DNA of 64,000 nt from Bacillus rubiinfantis (lineage in GTDB: Bacteria; Bacillota; Bacilli; Bacillales; Cytobacillaceae), in the NCBI GenBank assembly GCA_000752035.1, contig CCFE01000024.1:525639-589638 (forward strand), given 5' to 3'. Shown in pieces: positions 18,175-28,053 of the stretch; position 1 is the stretch's first letter; every line of letters begins with the position of its first letter. A program made the position numbers and the translations under genes. Under the pieces are notes generated by a model. It searched no databases. It was not told the DNA's origin and was given only the letters and a program-made list of their open reading frames with translations.

Positions 18175-19188
18175 TTAATAGAAAACAAACAAAACGATAA
18201 AATAAACAATCATCGTAATTAGCCCAACGGGAACACCAAAACGGGCCCATTCCTTACTTGTAATATCAAGCTTTCCGGCCGCAATAATATTAGGAATATT
18301 ACCAGGAATCAGCATTCCCCCGCTGATTAGTAATCCCAATAGAATTGCCCGTATTGTTTCCCCATCCATTGCTGGACTAATCTCAGCTGCAGCCAGCGTC
18401 GCATTATCTAATACAGCCGAAATCATGTTAATCCAGTATAGCAACATTGGATGCAGTCCAAGAACATATTCATTTATTAATGGTTCAAATCCATGCCCTA
18501 AAAATGTTAAGCCCATGACAAATAAGTATATTTTAGCCGAACGAACAAGAATCTCCTGATAACTTTCCGTTTTTTGCTGGGATTGTAAGCCTGTTGAGTT
18601 ATTATGGGGTTTTACCAGAAACATCGCCAACAAGCCAAAAATGATAACAGCAGGGAGTACTTCTACCCCCACTAATTTTATTAAATAAAAGAAATCCTCA
18701 TTTAATTTACTTACAGTAATGGTCGATAATGGCTCACCAATAGGTGTCAGCGTTGCTCCTAATCCAATAGCAAAACAGGCTAAAACGGTAAAGCGAATTT
18801 CTGATTGTCTATCAAGAGGCAGTACATTCACAACAATAACAAGAATAATTGCTGCAATAATAGCAGTAATGACACTTGAAGCCAAGCCTAAAACAATAAC
18901 TGTTACACCAAGAAAAATTCGTGGTGTTAATAAACGGCTGATAGTTAATATAGACTTTTCCAATGGACCTTGCGCCCACTTGGTTAATATCCCTGCAAAT
19001 AAAACGGCAACCGTGATATTAATCGGATCGACTAAGGCTTTCGAGATTAAATGTTGATTCATCATTCCGCTAACAAGTGCAGCTGCTATCCCCATAATAA
19101 ACAGGAAAATTTCTAGGTTATGTTCGACCTTTTTTACTAAAAAAGGCAAAAATAAAACAAGCAATAGGATAATGACTAAACCAATCAC
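18175..19188 (-). CDS. DUF1646 family membrane transporter
   Basis: This 337-residue protein has about ten membrane helices. It matches DUF1646, a predicted cation transporter family related to the ArsB/NhaD ion transporter superfamily. Conserved elements are GLGATLTPIGEPLSTI in the middle and SGGMLIPGNIPNIIAAGKL near the C terminus, which resemble the paired re-entrant loops of that fold. Substrate unknown. It is a single gene, convergent with the YhgE gene. Confidence 0.8.
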   Translation of the reverse strand: MIGLVIILLLVLFLPFLVKKVEHNLEIFLFIMGIAAALVSGMMNQHLISKALVDPINITVAVLFAGILTKWAQGPLEKSILTISRLLTPRIFLGVTVIVLGLASSVITAIIAAIILVIVVNVLPLDRQSEIRFTVLACFAIGLGATLTPIGEPLSTITVSKLNEDFFYLIKLVGVEVLPAVIIFGLLAMFLVKPHNNSTGLQSQQKTESYQEILVRSAKIYLFVMGLTFLGHGFEPLINEYVLGLHPMLLYWINMISAVLDNATLAAAEISPAMDGETIRAILLGLLISGGMLIPGNIPNIIAAGKLDITSKEWARFGVPVGLITMIVYFIVLFVFY

Positions 19189-19314
19189 CTTTACATCCCC
19201 TCTATGTTTGAATTATGTAAATTATTATACTATTATAAACCTTTTTAGTGCAATTTGCATGAGTTATTCCAAGTTACTGTGGGAATATGACAAATTATGA
19301 CGAAAAAACAAACA

Positions 19315-19341
19315 AAAGCTCGTCAAAATGGACGAGTCTTT
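19315..19341 (-). terminator. terminator of the nag operon
   Basis: The stem AAGCTCGTC / GACGAGTCTT is followed on the minus strand by TTTTGTTTGTTTTTT. It lies just after nagR. Confidence 0.8.
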
Positions 19342-19352
19342 CTCTTTAATAC

Positions 19353-20099
19353 CTACCGATATGTCTTATCTCGCTTTATCTCAATACTAAATTTATAGCG
19401 GTCAGCACGATAGATAGATTTGACAAATTCAACTGGCACACCATCTTTTTGAAACGATCGATTTTGAATTAACATAACAGGTGCCCCAACTGAGATATGC
19501 AAAATCTCCGCTTCAGCTATTCCGGCAACTGACGACTCAATCGTTTGTACAGCACGGTCAATGGTAAGTTTCAATTGCTCCTCAATGTATTCATATAATG
19601 ATGATTCAGTAACTATTTCTTCCGTAAGCCCTTTTGTCAATTCCGCGGAAAGATACGTAGATTCGATTGCCATTGGAACTCCATCTGCTAAACGAATTCG
19701 TTTTATATCATATACTGGTGCATTCTCTGCAATGCCTAGTTGTTCAGCAAGCTGAATTGTTGCTGGAATCTTGCGAAAATGCATTAAGATACTTCCTGGA
19801 ACAAGTCCCCGTGCCTTCATATCTTCAGTAAAACTTGTTAAAACCTGCAACGGATGTTCAATTTTCCTTTCAGCAACAAACGTTCCTTTTCCTTGGATTC
19901 GATAAAGGTATCCTTCATTAACCAAATCAGTAAAAGCTTGTCTCACGGTCATTCGGCTTATCTGATATTTCTCGGCAAATTCCCTTTCTGGCGGTAGTGC
20001 ATCACCTGGATTAAATTCACCAATTTCAATCAACCCTTTAATATACTCTTCAAGCTGATAATAGAGGGGAATGGGAGAATTTTTATTAATATCATTCAC
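19353..20099 (-). CDS. nagR: GntR/HutC-family repressor of N-acetylglucosamine use
   Basis: This 248-residue regulator has an N-terminal winged helix (PLYYQLEEYIKGLIEIGE; SRMTVRQAFTDLVNEGYL) and a UTRA effector domain from about residue 85. It corresponds to NagR (YvoA) of B. subtilis, which represses nagAB and is released by glucosamine-6-phosphate or GlcNAc-6-phosphate. GTG start with GGGAGG eight bases upstream. It is the third gene after nagA and nagB with a 58-base gap. A matching operator lies upstream of nagA at 22122. Confidence 0.92.
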   Translation of the reverse strand: MNDINKNSPIPLYYQLEEYIKGLIEIGEFNPGDALPPEREFAEKYQISRMTVRQAFTDLVNEGYLYRIQGKGTFVAERKIEHPLQVLTSFTEDMKARGLVPGSILMHFRKIPATIQLAEQLGIAENAPVYDIKRIRLADGVPMAIESTYLSAELTKGLTEEIVTESSLYEYIEEQLKLTIDRAVQTIESSVAGIAEAEILHISVGAPVMLIQNRSFQKDGVPVEFVKSIYRADRYKFSIEIKRDKTYR

Positions 20100-20157
20100 C
20101 TTTTACACCTCCCAAGGATACCAAACTTCAGTATGTTGTCATGTGAAAATTTTATAC

Positions 20158-20874
20158 CTATAAAGCAGCCTGATCAACCATAATCGTAACATTCGAATGA
20201 TTCCGCAAAACAGAAGCAGGAAAACTCTCAGAGATTTCGCCCGTTGACAGTTTTTTCATCGCCTCTTTTTTATTTTCACCAGACACTAATAGAAGTATTT
20301 CCTTGCTGTTCATAATTGTTGAAATGCCCATTGTAATTGCCTTAGTGGGAACTTCTGCCAAGCTCGAAAAAAATCTGGCATTTGCCTTAATAGTGGAAGG
20401 AGCTAAATCAATAACATGGGTTTTCGAATGGAAAGAAGTCCCTGGTTCGTTAAAGCCGATGTGACCATTGCTGCCAATCCCAAGAATCTGCAAATCTATT
20501 CCGCCATAATGCTGAATTAATTGTTCATAGCGTACACATTCAGCCTCAATGTTGTCGGCATTCCCATTTGGAATAAAAGTTTGTCCTATTGGTATGTCAA
20601 TATGATTAAATAAATGATCATTCATATAAAAGCGATAGCTATTTTCATGGTCACTTGATATTCCGATATACTCGTCTAGGTTAAAGGTAACTACCTGTTG
20701 ATAAGATGTTCCATGTTCCTGATGGTCTTTAATCAGATTTTGATATGTCCCTATCGGTGTCCCGCCTGTTGCTAACCCAAGTTTCAAATTTGGCTTAACT
20801 CGCACCTTATCAATAATATAGGCAGCTGCCTTTTGACTCATTTCTGTGTAATCTTTTACTTTTATGATATTCAT
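20158..20874 (-). CDS. nagB: glucosamine-6-phosphate deaminase
   Basis: This 238-residue enzyme converts glucosamine-6-phosphate to fructose-6-phosphate and ammonium. GLATGGTPIGTYQNLI is the substrate phosphate loop. The catalytic region shows FNLDEYIG and GIGSNGHIGFNEPG. The length matches the short Bacillus form, which lacks the allosteric tail of the enteric enzyme. I use the ATG at 20874 (MNIIKVKDY); it begins one base after the nagA stop codon, so translation is probably coupled. An ATG ten codons earlier lies inside nagA. Confidence 0.95.
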   Translation of the reverse strand: MNIIKVKDYTEMSQKAAAYIIDKVRVKPNLKLGLATGGTPIGTYQNLIKDHQEHGTSYQQVVTFNLDEYIGISSDHENSYRFYMNDHLFNHIDIPIGQTFIPNGNADNIEAECVRYEQLIQHYGGIDLQILGIGSNGHIGFNEPGTSFHSKTHVIDLAPSTIKANARFFSSLAEVPTKAITMGISTIMNSKEILLLVSGENKKEAMKKLSTGEISESFPASVLRNHSNVTIMVDQAAL

Positions 20875-20875
20875 C

Positions 20876-22072
20876 TTACCTATTCTCCCCCTTTTGAAAT
20901 GCAATCGATCCTCGGCAAAATGTCATAAATACATCCATTTGTTCATCGAGAATGACAATGTCTGCATCCTTATCTTTAGCAATGCTTCCCTTTCGATGAT
21001 ATAGATTTAAGTGTTTTGCAGGATTCATTGCTGCCATTTCAATAACTTCCTCCATTGTGCAGCCTGTATAGGAAAGGATATTTTTTACAGCATCTCCTAA
21101 TTTTAAGATGCTCCCTGCAAGTGTACCGTCAGCTAACAAGGCTTTCCCATCAGCAACAGACACCTCCTGCCCGCCAAGGTCATACTTACCATTTTTCAAG
21201 CATTTCGCCCGCATTGAATCGGTAACTAAGATAAGCCCTTTGCTTGACTTTTGTTTAAAAGCTAAATGGATCATTTCCGGATGTACATGAATACCGTCAG
21301 CAATCAATTCTGTCATTAACTCTTGCCGCAGGAATGCTGCACCGACAACTCCTGGTTCGCGGTGATGCAGTGCCCTCATCTGATTGAATAGATGCGTCAC
21401 ATGGTTAGCCCCTGCTTCAATGGCTTCCATTACCTCGAGGTAGGTTGCATCACTGTGTCCAATCGACGCAATTACACCATGATCCCGTAAATAACGAATC
21501 AACTCTAAGCCGCCTGGTTGCTCTGGAGCAATCGTCACCAGTTTAATACTTCCAGAGGCAATTTCTTGCCATTTTTTAAATAAGGCAAGATCAGGATTAA
21601 TAATATGCTCAATTGGCTGTGCTCCGGCCTTTTTTGGATTAACAAATGGACCTTCAAGATGAATTCCTACTATTTCTGCTTGTCCACTGCTTGCTTGGTT
21701 ATCGATATATTGTCCGGCATTTTTTATTGCCTTTTCAATTGCATTTGACTGCTGTGTCATCGTTGTCGCTAGAAAGCTCGTAGTACCTTCACGTGGCAAG
21801 GCGGCAGCCATGGTGTCCAGTGCTTCTGTCGTCGCATCCATCGTATCGGCACCATCGACACCATGAATGTGAACATCAATAAAACCAGGGACAGCACAAA
21901 ATGTGCCAGGAACATCAACTATTGTCAACCCATCCCTTTCGCTAAACTCTTTATATAGCCCAATCTCAACGATTTTTTCGTCTTTTATGATGATGTAACC
22001 GTTTTTTATATATTGGTTCTCTGCATATATCTGCATACCTTTTAACAAGATAGCATTATTTCTTGAATTCAT
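20876..22072 (-). CDS. nagA: N-acetylglucosamine-6-phosphate deacetylase
   Basis: This 398-residue amidohydrolase removes acetate from GlcNAc-6-phosphate, the first committed step of GlcNAc and cell-wall amino sugar recycling. Metal-binding PGFIDVHIHGVDG, GIHLEGPFVNP, IGHSDATYLE, NHVTHLFNQM and LVTDSM are all present in order. The ATG at 22072 has AAAGGGTG upstream; an ATG at 22090 is possible but precedes that site. It heads the nagA-nagB-nagR operon, with a NagR operator 50-65 bases upstream. Confidence 0.95.
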   Translation of the reverse strand: MNSRNNAILLKGMQIYAENQYIKNGYIIIKDEKIVEIGLYKEFSERDGLTIVDVPGTFCAVPGFIDVHIHGVDGADTMDATTEALDTMAAALPREGTTSFLATTMTQQSNAIEKAIKNAGQYIDNQASSGQAEIVGIHLEGPFVNPKKAGAQPIEHIINPDLALFKKWQEIASGSIKLVTIAPEQPGGLELIRYLRDHGVIASIGHSDATYLEVMEAIEAGANHVTHLFNQMRALHHREPGVVGAAFLRQELMTELIADGIHVHPEMIHLAFKQKSSKGLILVTDSMRAKCLKNGKYDLGGQEVSVADGKALLADGTLAGSILKLGDAVKNILSYTGCTMEEVIEMAAMNPAKHLNLYHRKGSIAKDKDADIVILDEQMDVFMTFCRGSIAFQKGENR

Positions 22073-22121
22073 AGCAAAACACCCTTTCATTTCTAATGTT
22101 ATCGTAGCACTTAATATGTAT

Positions 22122-22137
22122 AGTTGTCTATACCAAT
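22122..22137 (-). promoter_or_regulatory. NagR (dre-type) operator upstream of nagA
   Basis: The minus strand reads ATTGGTATAGACAACT, identical to the NagR/YvoA dre site as I recall it from B. subtilis and close to the DasR consensus. It lies 50-65 bases upstream of the nagA start, where a bound repressor would block the promoter. Confidence 0.8.
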
Positions 22138-22252
22138 TTATTGAACTTCTTTATAGATACAAAATCCGCTATTTTTTTTACAGTTTTTGTTGTAAGTGGT
22201 GGAAAAAACCTGTAAAATCGTGCTATTATCCTTTTAAGGACGGTGAGGATAG

Positions 22253-23527
22253 TTGGAGATTACAAAACATTTTTTCTTAAGTCTATCCATTATTATCATT
22301 CTTTTATTTTTTTGTTTTTTATTTTTTGAAAAAAATAAAAATTCCCCTTATTCGAAATCATCAATGACACTCTTTTTCATTATATTATTGTGGGGATGTA
22401 TCCAATTCGCCTATCATCCCCTACCATTCGCAAGATATGATTTAAGGATTATTCCGTTGGTTATCGGAGGTCTTTATATAGGAATAGGTCCGATATTAAC
22501 AGCTGCGGTCATCCTCATCCGTAGTTTGTATGGAATTGATATCGGTTTTTATCAATGTTGTCTGTTACTTATCCCATACGGATACACTGTCTGGCGATTA
22601 TATCCCTGGTTTTGGAAGCAACCGCCGTTGCGCCGTACAGGTGTCTCTGTATTAACTTGTTTTATCCTTGGGCTACTTACCATAATCGGAATGCGCATCA
22701 ATGAGACCGAATCATCCTTTTTCGATATGATCATTGCCTATCTTGTAATCCCTTCCCTGGGTATAGGGATCATTACCTATTCGATTGAGTTTTTTATGCG
22801 CAATGCCGAAATGAGACAGCAGCTCATTAAAGCTGAGAAATTAAAAGCAGTAGAGCAAATGGGGGCGGCCATCTCCCATGAGATTCGTAACCCGCTCACT
22901 GCTGCCAGCGGATTTGTACAGTTATTACAAGATGACTATTTACCAAGACAAAAACGAAGAGAGTATTTGGCAATTGTGAAAGAGGAGTTAATCTCTGCAG
23001 AAAAGGTTATCCAGGATTACCTAACATTTGCCAAGCCTTCCTTTGACGAATTTGAAGAAATAAATGTTAAAAATGAACTTAGGCAAACAATTAATATTCT
23101 CATCCCATTAGCAAAGCAATATTCGGTAGAAATTGTCACTGATTTTTCTATTATTGGCTATATCAAAGGTGATAAACAAAAATTCCGGCAATGTTTCGTG
23201 AATATTCTAAAAAATGCTATTGAAGCAATGCCGAGCGGCGGATATCTAACAATTATCACTGAATTCAGTCAAAATGATGTGACAATTACCGTAAAGGATA
23301 CCGGGGAAGGAATGACACCCGAACAGCTAGCCCGCCTTGGTGAACCATTTTATTCGACTAAGGGTAAAAACGGTACAGGGCTGGGAATGATGGTTGTTTT
23401 TAGTATTATCAGAGCGATGAATGGCGATATCCAAGTGCAAAGTGAAATTGGCACTGGCACAACGATTCAAGTGATATTTCCAACCATCATACCATATATA
23501 CATAGTCAAAAAAACCGACAGTCCTAG
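22253..23527 (+). CDS. KinB-like membrane sensor histidine kinase
   Basis: This 424-residue kinase has about six N-terminal membrane segments (residues 8-185) of the 5TMR-LYT type. The dimerisation/phosphoacceptor helix AAISHEIRNPLTAASGFVQLL (His near 209) and a HATPase domain with NILKNAIEAMP, DTGEGM, PFYSTKGKNGTGLGMMV and GTGTTIQVIFP follow. There is no response regulator gene nearby, as for the orphan sporulation kinases that feed the Spo0 phosphorelay; KinB of B. subtilis has the same layout. The start is a TTG preceded by GGTGAGG. The target is inferred only. Confidence 0.82.
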   Translation: MEITKHFFLSLSIIIILLFFCFLFFEKNKNSPYSKSSMTLFFIILLWGCIQFAYHPLPFARYDLRIIPLVIGGLYIGIGPILTAAVILIRSLYGIDIGFYQCCLLLIPYGYTVWRLYPWFWKQPPLRRTGVSVLTCFILGLLTIIGMRINETESSFFDMIIAYLVIPSLGIGIITYSIEFFMRNAEMRQQLIKAEKLKAVEQMGAAISHEIRNPLTAASGFVQLLQDDYLPRQKRREYLAIVKEELISAEKVIQDYLTFAKPSFDEFEEINVKNELRQTINILIPLAKQYSVEIVTDFSIIGYIKGDKQKFRQCFVNILKNAIEAMPSGGYLTIITEFSQNDVTITVKDTGEGMTPEQLARLGEPFYSTKGKNGTGLGMMVVFSIIRAMNGDIQVQSEIGTGTTIQVIFPTIIPYIHSQKNRQS

Positions 23528-23544
23528 ATGAAACTGTCGGTTTT
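23511..23544. terminator. bidirectional terminator
   Basis: A 12-bp stem AAAACCGACAGT / ACTGTCGGTTTT has the kinase stop codon in its loop and separates convergent genes. Confidence 0.85.
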
Positions 23545-23569
23545 GTTTGCAATCAATTCGACAGGAGTA

Positions 23570-24553
23570 TTATTTTCCAATAAACATTTGAGACCAATGC
23601 TTTCCTGCTGTTTCAAAACCAACCCCGATATGGGTATATTTTGTACTTAGAATATTCGCACGATGTCCTTCACTATTCATCCATGCGTTCACCACTTCCT
23701 GTGGTGTCCGTTGGCCTTGGGCAATATTTTCACCAGCAGCCTTATAGGTAACACCGAAGTCCCGCATCATATCAAACGGTGAACCATATGTCGGGCTCGT
23801 ATGTGAAAAATAATGGTTCTGCTGCATATCATCAGCTTTTTTCTGGGCAACACCGCTTAATTGTGTATCCATCTTCAAATTCGCTAGTCCTTTTTTTCTT
23901 CGTTCAGCATTTGTTAAATCAACAACCTGTTGTGCATATTGACTGATGGTTCCCGTTTGTCCACCAGTTTGTTGCTGGTTTGTTTGCTGTGTTTGATTTT
24001 GTGGCTGTTGTGTTTGCTTTGCCTGTTGTGATTGATCCGCTGACTTCGTGTCTTGCTTTGGAACTTGTTTTGGCACCGGCTGGGTTTGTTCTGGTGCGGC
24101 ATGTTGCACCGGCGGCTTTATTATTTGTGCCTGTTGCCCAAAATACGGTGCAAATGGTGTAAGCACATTTGTATTGATTCTTTCACCCGGATTAATCGGG
24201 ATATATTGATACTTCGCATCCTCCACTAGCACTGCTCTCGTATGCGGATAGTTATCACTATTTTTATTGGTATTATAGGCAGATATCATGTCATCACTAT
24301 TACGTTTCCGCTTATTACCAAGTAGATTGTCATCAAGATTATCATTGTTTCGAATCTCGTTCATATTAATATTGTCATTTCGGACATTGCGCATATCATT
24401 TAAGTCATCATGACGATCCTTGAAGTTAACACCAATGGTTCCGTTTTCGTTATCATTCATCTCATTCAATTCGGAACGATCCTGATTATTACATGCTGCT
24501 AAGCCAAGCGTAAGAATTGCCGTCATACAAAATCCTGCTGTTTTTCTTATCAA
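23570..24553 (-). CDS. CAP/SCP domain lipoprotein (YkwD family)
   Basis: This 327-residue secreted lipoprotein has a signal with lipobox LGLAAC (Cys about residue 20). An Asn/Asp-rich low-complexity region, a YhcN/YlaJ-like middle segment and a Gln-rich linker (about residues 165-205) follow. The C-terminal CAP domain contains LTNAERRKKGL, HYFSHTSPTYGSPFDMM, GENIAQGQRTPQEVVNAWMNSEGHRANIL and HIGVGF. YkwD-type proteins are often spore or envelope proteins. The start is judged to be the TTG at 24553 because AAAGGGGGG lies about eight bases upstream and the signal peptide then begins correctly; a longer frame (24592) has no site. Confidence 0.85.
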   Translation of the reverse strand: MIRKTAGFCMTAILTLGLAACNNQDRSELNEMNDNENGTIGVNFKDRHDDLNDMRNVRNDNINMNEIRNNDNLDDNLLGNKRKRNSDDMISAYNTNKNSDNYPHTRAVLVEDAKYQYIPINPGERINTNVLTPFAPYFGQQAQIIKPPVQHAAPEQTQPVPKQVPKQDTKSADQSQQAKQTQQPQNQTQQTNQQQTGGQTGTISQYAQQVVDLTNAERRKKGLANLKMDTQLSGVAQKKADDMQQNHYFSHTSPTYGSPFDMMRDFGVTYKAAGENIAQGQRTPQEVVNAWMNSEGHRANILSTKYTHIGVGFETAGKHWSQMFIGK

Positions 24554-24671
24554 ATTGAAGCCCCCCTTTTGCAAAAAGATTTCTTCTTGCACTACTATTT
24601 TTTTATCTTTTCACAAAAAGTATTTATGGAAATAAACGTCTAAAAGGATGAGATTCAGGGCAAAAAAAAAA

Positions 24672-24688
24672 CAGGTGCCAGGCACCCA
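24672..24688. repeat. GGTGCCAGGCACC inverted repeat
   Basis: The motif CAGGTGCCAGGCACCC is preceded by A10, and so is followed by T10 on the minus strand. It therefore probably acts as the yhbH terminator. The same short palindrome is scattered between genes in many Bacillaceae genomes. Confidence 0.65.
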
Positions 24689-24692
24689 TTTA

Positions 24693-25862
24693 TTACGCAT
24701 ATATTTTATCTTCTTCTTTTTGAAAGAAGCTTTTCATGGCGTGGAAAACATCAGCTTTTTGCTTAAGGATATAGTGGCGAAAGCGGTCATCCTTAATATT
24801 TTTATATGCAGTCATTAATGTTGAATGCCGGTTGTACTGGTTGACCTCACCGTAGCCGAACATGTTAGAGATTTTCATTAGTTCTTCTACCAGTTTTACA
24901 CAGCGGGCATTATCGGAGGTTAAATTATCACCGTCAGAAAAATGGAATGGATAGATATTAAATTTCCGTGGGTGATATTTCATATCGATGATTTCTAACG
25001 CCTTGCGGTAGGCAGATGAACAAATCGTCCCGCCACTCTCGCCTTTCGTGAAGAAATCTTCTTCCGAAACTACCTTTGCTTCCGTGTGGTGGGCAATAAA
25101 CTCAATTTCGACTGTTTCGTATTTTGTTCGTAAGAATCGGGTCATCCAAAAGAAAAAGCTTCGTGCCATATACTTCTCCCAAATTCCCATGGAACCGCTC
25201 GTGTCCATCATCGCAATCACTACTGCCTTTGAATCTGGTTTCACCACCTCATTCCATGTTTTAAATTTTAAATCTTCTTTGTAAATCGGGTGGAAACCTG
25301 GTTTGCCGCTCATGGCATTACGCTTAAAAGCCGCCTTCATGGTCCGTTTTTTATCAATATTTCCCATAAGTCCGGTTTTGCGAATATCGTTAAACTCGAT
25401 ATTTTCAACAAGATGTTCCTGTTCTTCTTTTCGTTTTAAATTAGGCAGCTCTAGCTGTTTAAATAAGGCTTCTTCGAGTTCCATTAGCGACACTTCTGCC
25501 TCAAAATAATCTTCTCCAGCCTGGTCTCCTGCCCCCTGCCCTTTACCTGGACCTTTCTGTCCGCTTGCCCCATCGCGTGCAACTACATCACCAACTTGGC
25601 TGTCACCGTCCCCTTGGCCAACATGCTTATTTTTATCATAATTATAGCGAATTTTATATTCGTCTAAGGAACGAATTGGAATCTTCACCACATCGCGACC
25701 ATTAGACATGATTATGCTTTCCTCAGTTATTAGATCTGGTAAATTATTACGAATGGCCTCTTGAACTTTTTCCTGGTGGCGCTGCTGGTCATCGTGGCCT
25801 TTACGATGGAGGGACCAATCTTCTTTCGAAATGACAAACTGATGATTATTATTGACCGTCAT
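24693..25862 (-). CDS. yhbH: YhbH (UPF0229/DUF444) stress and sporulation protein
   Basis: This 389-residue DUF444 protein has a von Willebrand A-like C-terminal half with the metal-binding motif MMDTSGSMG at about residue 210, GESGGTICSSA and HFSDGDNL. The N-terminal part has a glycine-rich disordered stretch. It is the Bacillus counterpart of YeaH, which works with the kinase YeaG/PrkA. The ATG at 25862 follows AAAGGAGGG; an upstream frame start at 25940 has no site. It is downstream of prkA on the same strand, with a terminator between them at 26067, so it probably has its own promoter. Confidence 0.92.
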   Translation of the reverse strand: MTVNNNHQFVISKEDWSLHRKGHDDQQRHQEKVQEAIRNNLPDLITEESIIMSNGRDVVKIPIRSLDEYKIRYNYDKNKHVGQGDGDSQVGDVVARDGASGQKGPGKGQGAGDQAGEDYFEAEVSLMELEEALFKQLELPNLKRKEEQEHLVENIEFNDIRKTGLMGNIDKKRTMKAAFKRNAMSGKPGFHPIYKEDLKFKTWNEVVKPDSKAVVIAMMDTSGSMGIWEKYMARSFFFWMTRFLRTKYETVEIEFIAHHTEAKVVSEEDFFTKGESGGTICSSAYRKALEIIDMKYHPRKFNIYPFHFSDGDNLTSDNARCVKLVEELMKISNMFGYGEVNQYNRHSTLMTAYKNIKDDRFRHYILKQKADVFHAMKSFFQKEEDKIYA

Positions 25863-26066
25863 ATAAAGCCCTCCTTTAATTATTTTTCTAAAATCATGCA
25901 CATTTTTTTGCCATAGACATACAATAACGCGAATGCACATTTTCGTTGAAAAGATAGATTACTTTATCCTATGCAGAAATAGAGAATAATTTACAAATAA
26001 TTTAGACAATTGGTTTGTCCGCCTATAAAAATGGACAAGACTTCAACTAAAGAAGCGCTTTTGTAA

Positions 26067-26098
26067 AAAAAACAGACTGGCAGAGTATCCGCCAGTCC
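26067..26098 (-). terminator. terminator of prkA
   Basis: The stem GACTGGC / GCCAGTC is followed by T8 on the minus strand, just after the prkA stop codon. Confidence 0.75.
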
Positions 26099-26117
26099 TT
26101 CCTTTCTCATACAACCT

Positions 26118-28013
26118 TTATCGATTTAATAAGCTGCCAACATAGCGTAATAAATCATTTGCAGATGTTGAATTATAGCCATACTCATCAATGAGGCGGG
26201 CCACAACCTCGTTAATTTTCTTTAACTGTTGCTCATCTGGTGTCTTTGTCGATGTGGTAATTTTTACAACATCCTTTAGGTCTGCAAACAATTTTTTCTG
26301 AATTGCTTCGCGGAGGCGGTCATGTGAATTGTAATCGAATCGCTTTCCTTTACGGGCAAAGGCAGAAATTCTGATTAGTATTTCTTCCCTAAATGCCTTC
26401 TTCGCATTTTCAGAAATGCCAATTTGTTCTTCAATCGATCGCATTAATTTTTCATCTGGATTGATCTCTTCACCGGTTAATGGGTCACGCAGTTTTGCTT
26501 TATTGCAATACGCCTCGACATTATCGAGATAATTATCCATGAGTGTTTTCGCTGATTCTTCGTACGAGTACACAAACGCCTTTTGTACTTCCTTTTTGGC
26601 AATATTATCATATTCTTTTCGCGCTAGTGAGATAAAGTTCATGTAGCGTTCACGCAGCTCGGCTGTAATCGACGGGTGCTGGTCGAGCCCATCCTTCAAT
26701 GACCTTAGTACATCAAGTGCATTAATCGATGGCACCTCTTTACGGATGATAGTCGAAGAAATGCGGTTAATTACATAGCGCGGATCAATGCCGCTCATCC
26801 CTTCATCCTGATACTCCTTCTTGAGTTCCTCCAGATCAGCCGAATTGTAGCCTTCTACACTTTCACCATCATACAAACGCATTTTCTTGATTAGGTCGAT
26901 ATCACCTTTTTTCGGTTCCTTTAAGCGTGTAAGGATCGTGAACATGGCTGCAACTTTCAAAGTATGCGGTGCAATATGAACATCAGCCACATCACTTTCA
27001 CGAATCATTTTTTCATAAATTCTCTCTTCCTGGGACACTTTTAAATTATACGGGATTGGCATGACAATAATTCGGGAATGGAGTGCTTCGTTTTTCTTAT
27101 TGGAGATAAAAGAGCGGTATTCTGTTTCATTTGTGTGAGCGACAATTAATTCATCGGCACTAATGAGTGCAAATCGGCCTGCTTTAAAATTTCCTTCCTG
27201 TGTCAACGACAACAGATGCCAGAGAAATTTTTCATCACATTTCAACATTTCTTGGAATTCCATCATCCCGCGATTGGCTTTATTTAACTCACCATCAAAG
27301 CGGTAGGCACGCGGGTCTGATTCAGAACCATATTCTGCAATCGTTGAAAAATCAATACTTCCCGTTAAATCAGCAATATCCTGCGACTTTGGGTCTGATG
27401 GACTAAAGGTTCCGATTCCTACCCGCTTATCTTCTGAAAAGAAGATCCTTTCTACAAGTACATCCTCAATTCTGCCGCCATATTCCTGCTCAAGCCTCAT
27501 CATGTTCAGTGGCGAGAGATTGCCCTCAATTCTAATGCCATACTCATCATAGAAGTCCTGCCTTAAATGATGTGGGATTAAATGGAGCGGGTCTTCATGC
27601 ATCGGACAGCCCTTAATGGCAAATACGGAGCCGCGATCGTTATGCGAATATTTTTCCAATCCTCGCTTTAACATCGTAACAAGAGTTGATTTACCACCGC
27701 TAACTGGGCCCATTAACAACAAGATTCGCTTTCTTACGTCCAGCCTTTTGGCTGCTGGATGGAAATATTCCTCTACCAGCCGTTCTAATGCTTCCTCTAA
27801 ACCAAATAATTCACTGCTGAAAAAATTATACTTTTTGCTGCCGTTAACCTCTTCAATTCCCGCGTCTTTGATCATATTGTATACACGTGAATGTGCTGAT
27901 TGTGCAACCCATGGCTTCTCTTTTAGCAGTTCCAAATAATCGGCAAATGTGCCTTCCCAGCGTAGTTTTTCTTCTTCTTCTCGAGATCTTTCAATTTTTT
28001 TTAAAATATCCAT
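26118..28013 (-). CDS. prkA: serine protein kinase PrkA
   Basis: This 631-residue protein matches PrkA in length. An AAA-type N-terminal domain contains the Walker A motif GPVSGGKST (residues 102-110), and the C terminus is the PrkA kinase-like domain. In B. subtilis PrkA is made in the mother cell, affects SigK-dependent sporulation and has been reported with kinase and later Lon-like protease activity. A SigE-type promoter (GCATGTT - 14 bases - CATACAGT) lies about 40-70 bases upstream. GAGGGTATTC precedes the ATG. It is upstream of yhbH, its usual partner. Confidence 0.94.
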   Translation of the reverse strand: MDILKKIERSREEEEKLRWEGTFADYLELLKEKPWVAQSAHSRVYNMIKDAGIEEVNGSKKYNFFSSELFGLEEALERLVEEYFHPAAKRLDVRKRILLLMGPVSGGKSTLVTMLKRGLEKYSHNDRGSVFAIKGCPMHEDPLHLIPHHLRQDFYDEYGIRIEGNLSPLNMMRLEQEYGGRIEDVLVERIFFSEDKRVGIGTFSPSDPKSQDIADLTGSIDFSTIAEYGSESDPRAYRFDGELNKANRGMMEFQEMLKCDEKFLWHLLSLTQEGNFKAGRFALISADELIVAHTNETEYRSFISNKKNEALHSRIIVMPIPYNLKVSQEERIYEKMIRESDVADVHIAPHTLKVAAMFTILTRLKEPKKGDIDLIKKMRLYDGESVEGYNSADLEELKKEYQDEGMSGIDPRYVINRISSTIIRKEVPSINALDVLRSLKDGLDQHPSITAELRERYMNFISLARKEYDNIAKKEVQKAFVYSYEESAKTLMDNYLDNVEAYCNKAKLRDPLTGEEINPDEKLMRSIEEQIGISENAKKAFREEILIRISAFARKGKRFDYNSHDRLREAIQKKLFADLKDVVKITTSTKTPDEQQLKKINEVVARLIDEYGYNSTSANDLLRYVGSLLNR

Positions 28014-28053
28014 GAATACCCTCCCCCTGTGCTTGATCAGAGACGATTAATAT

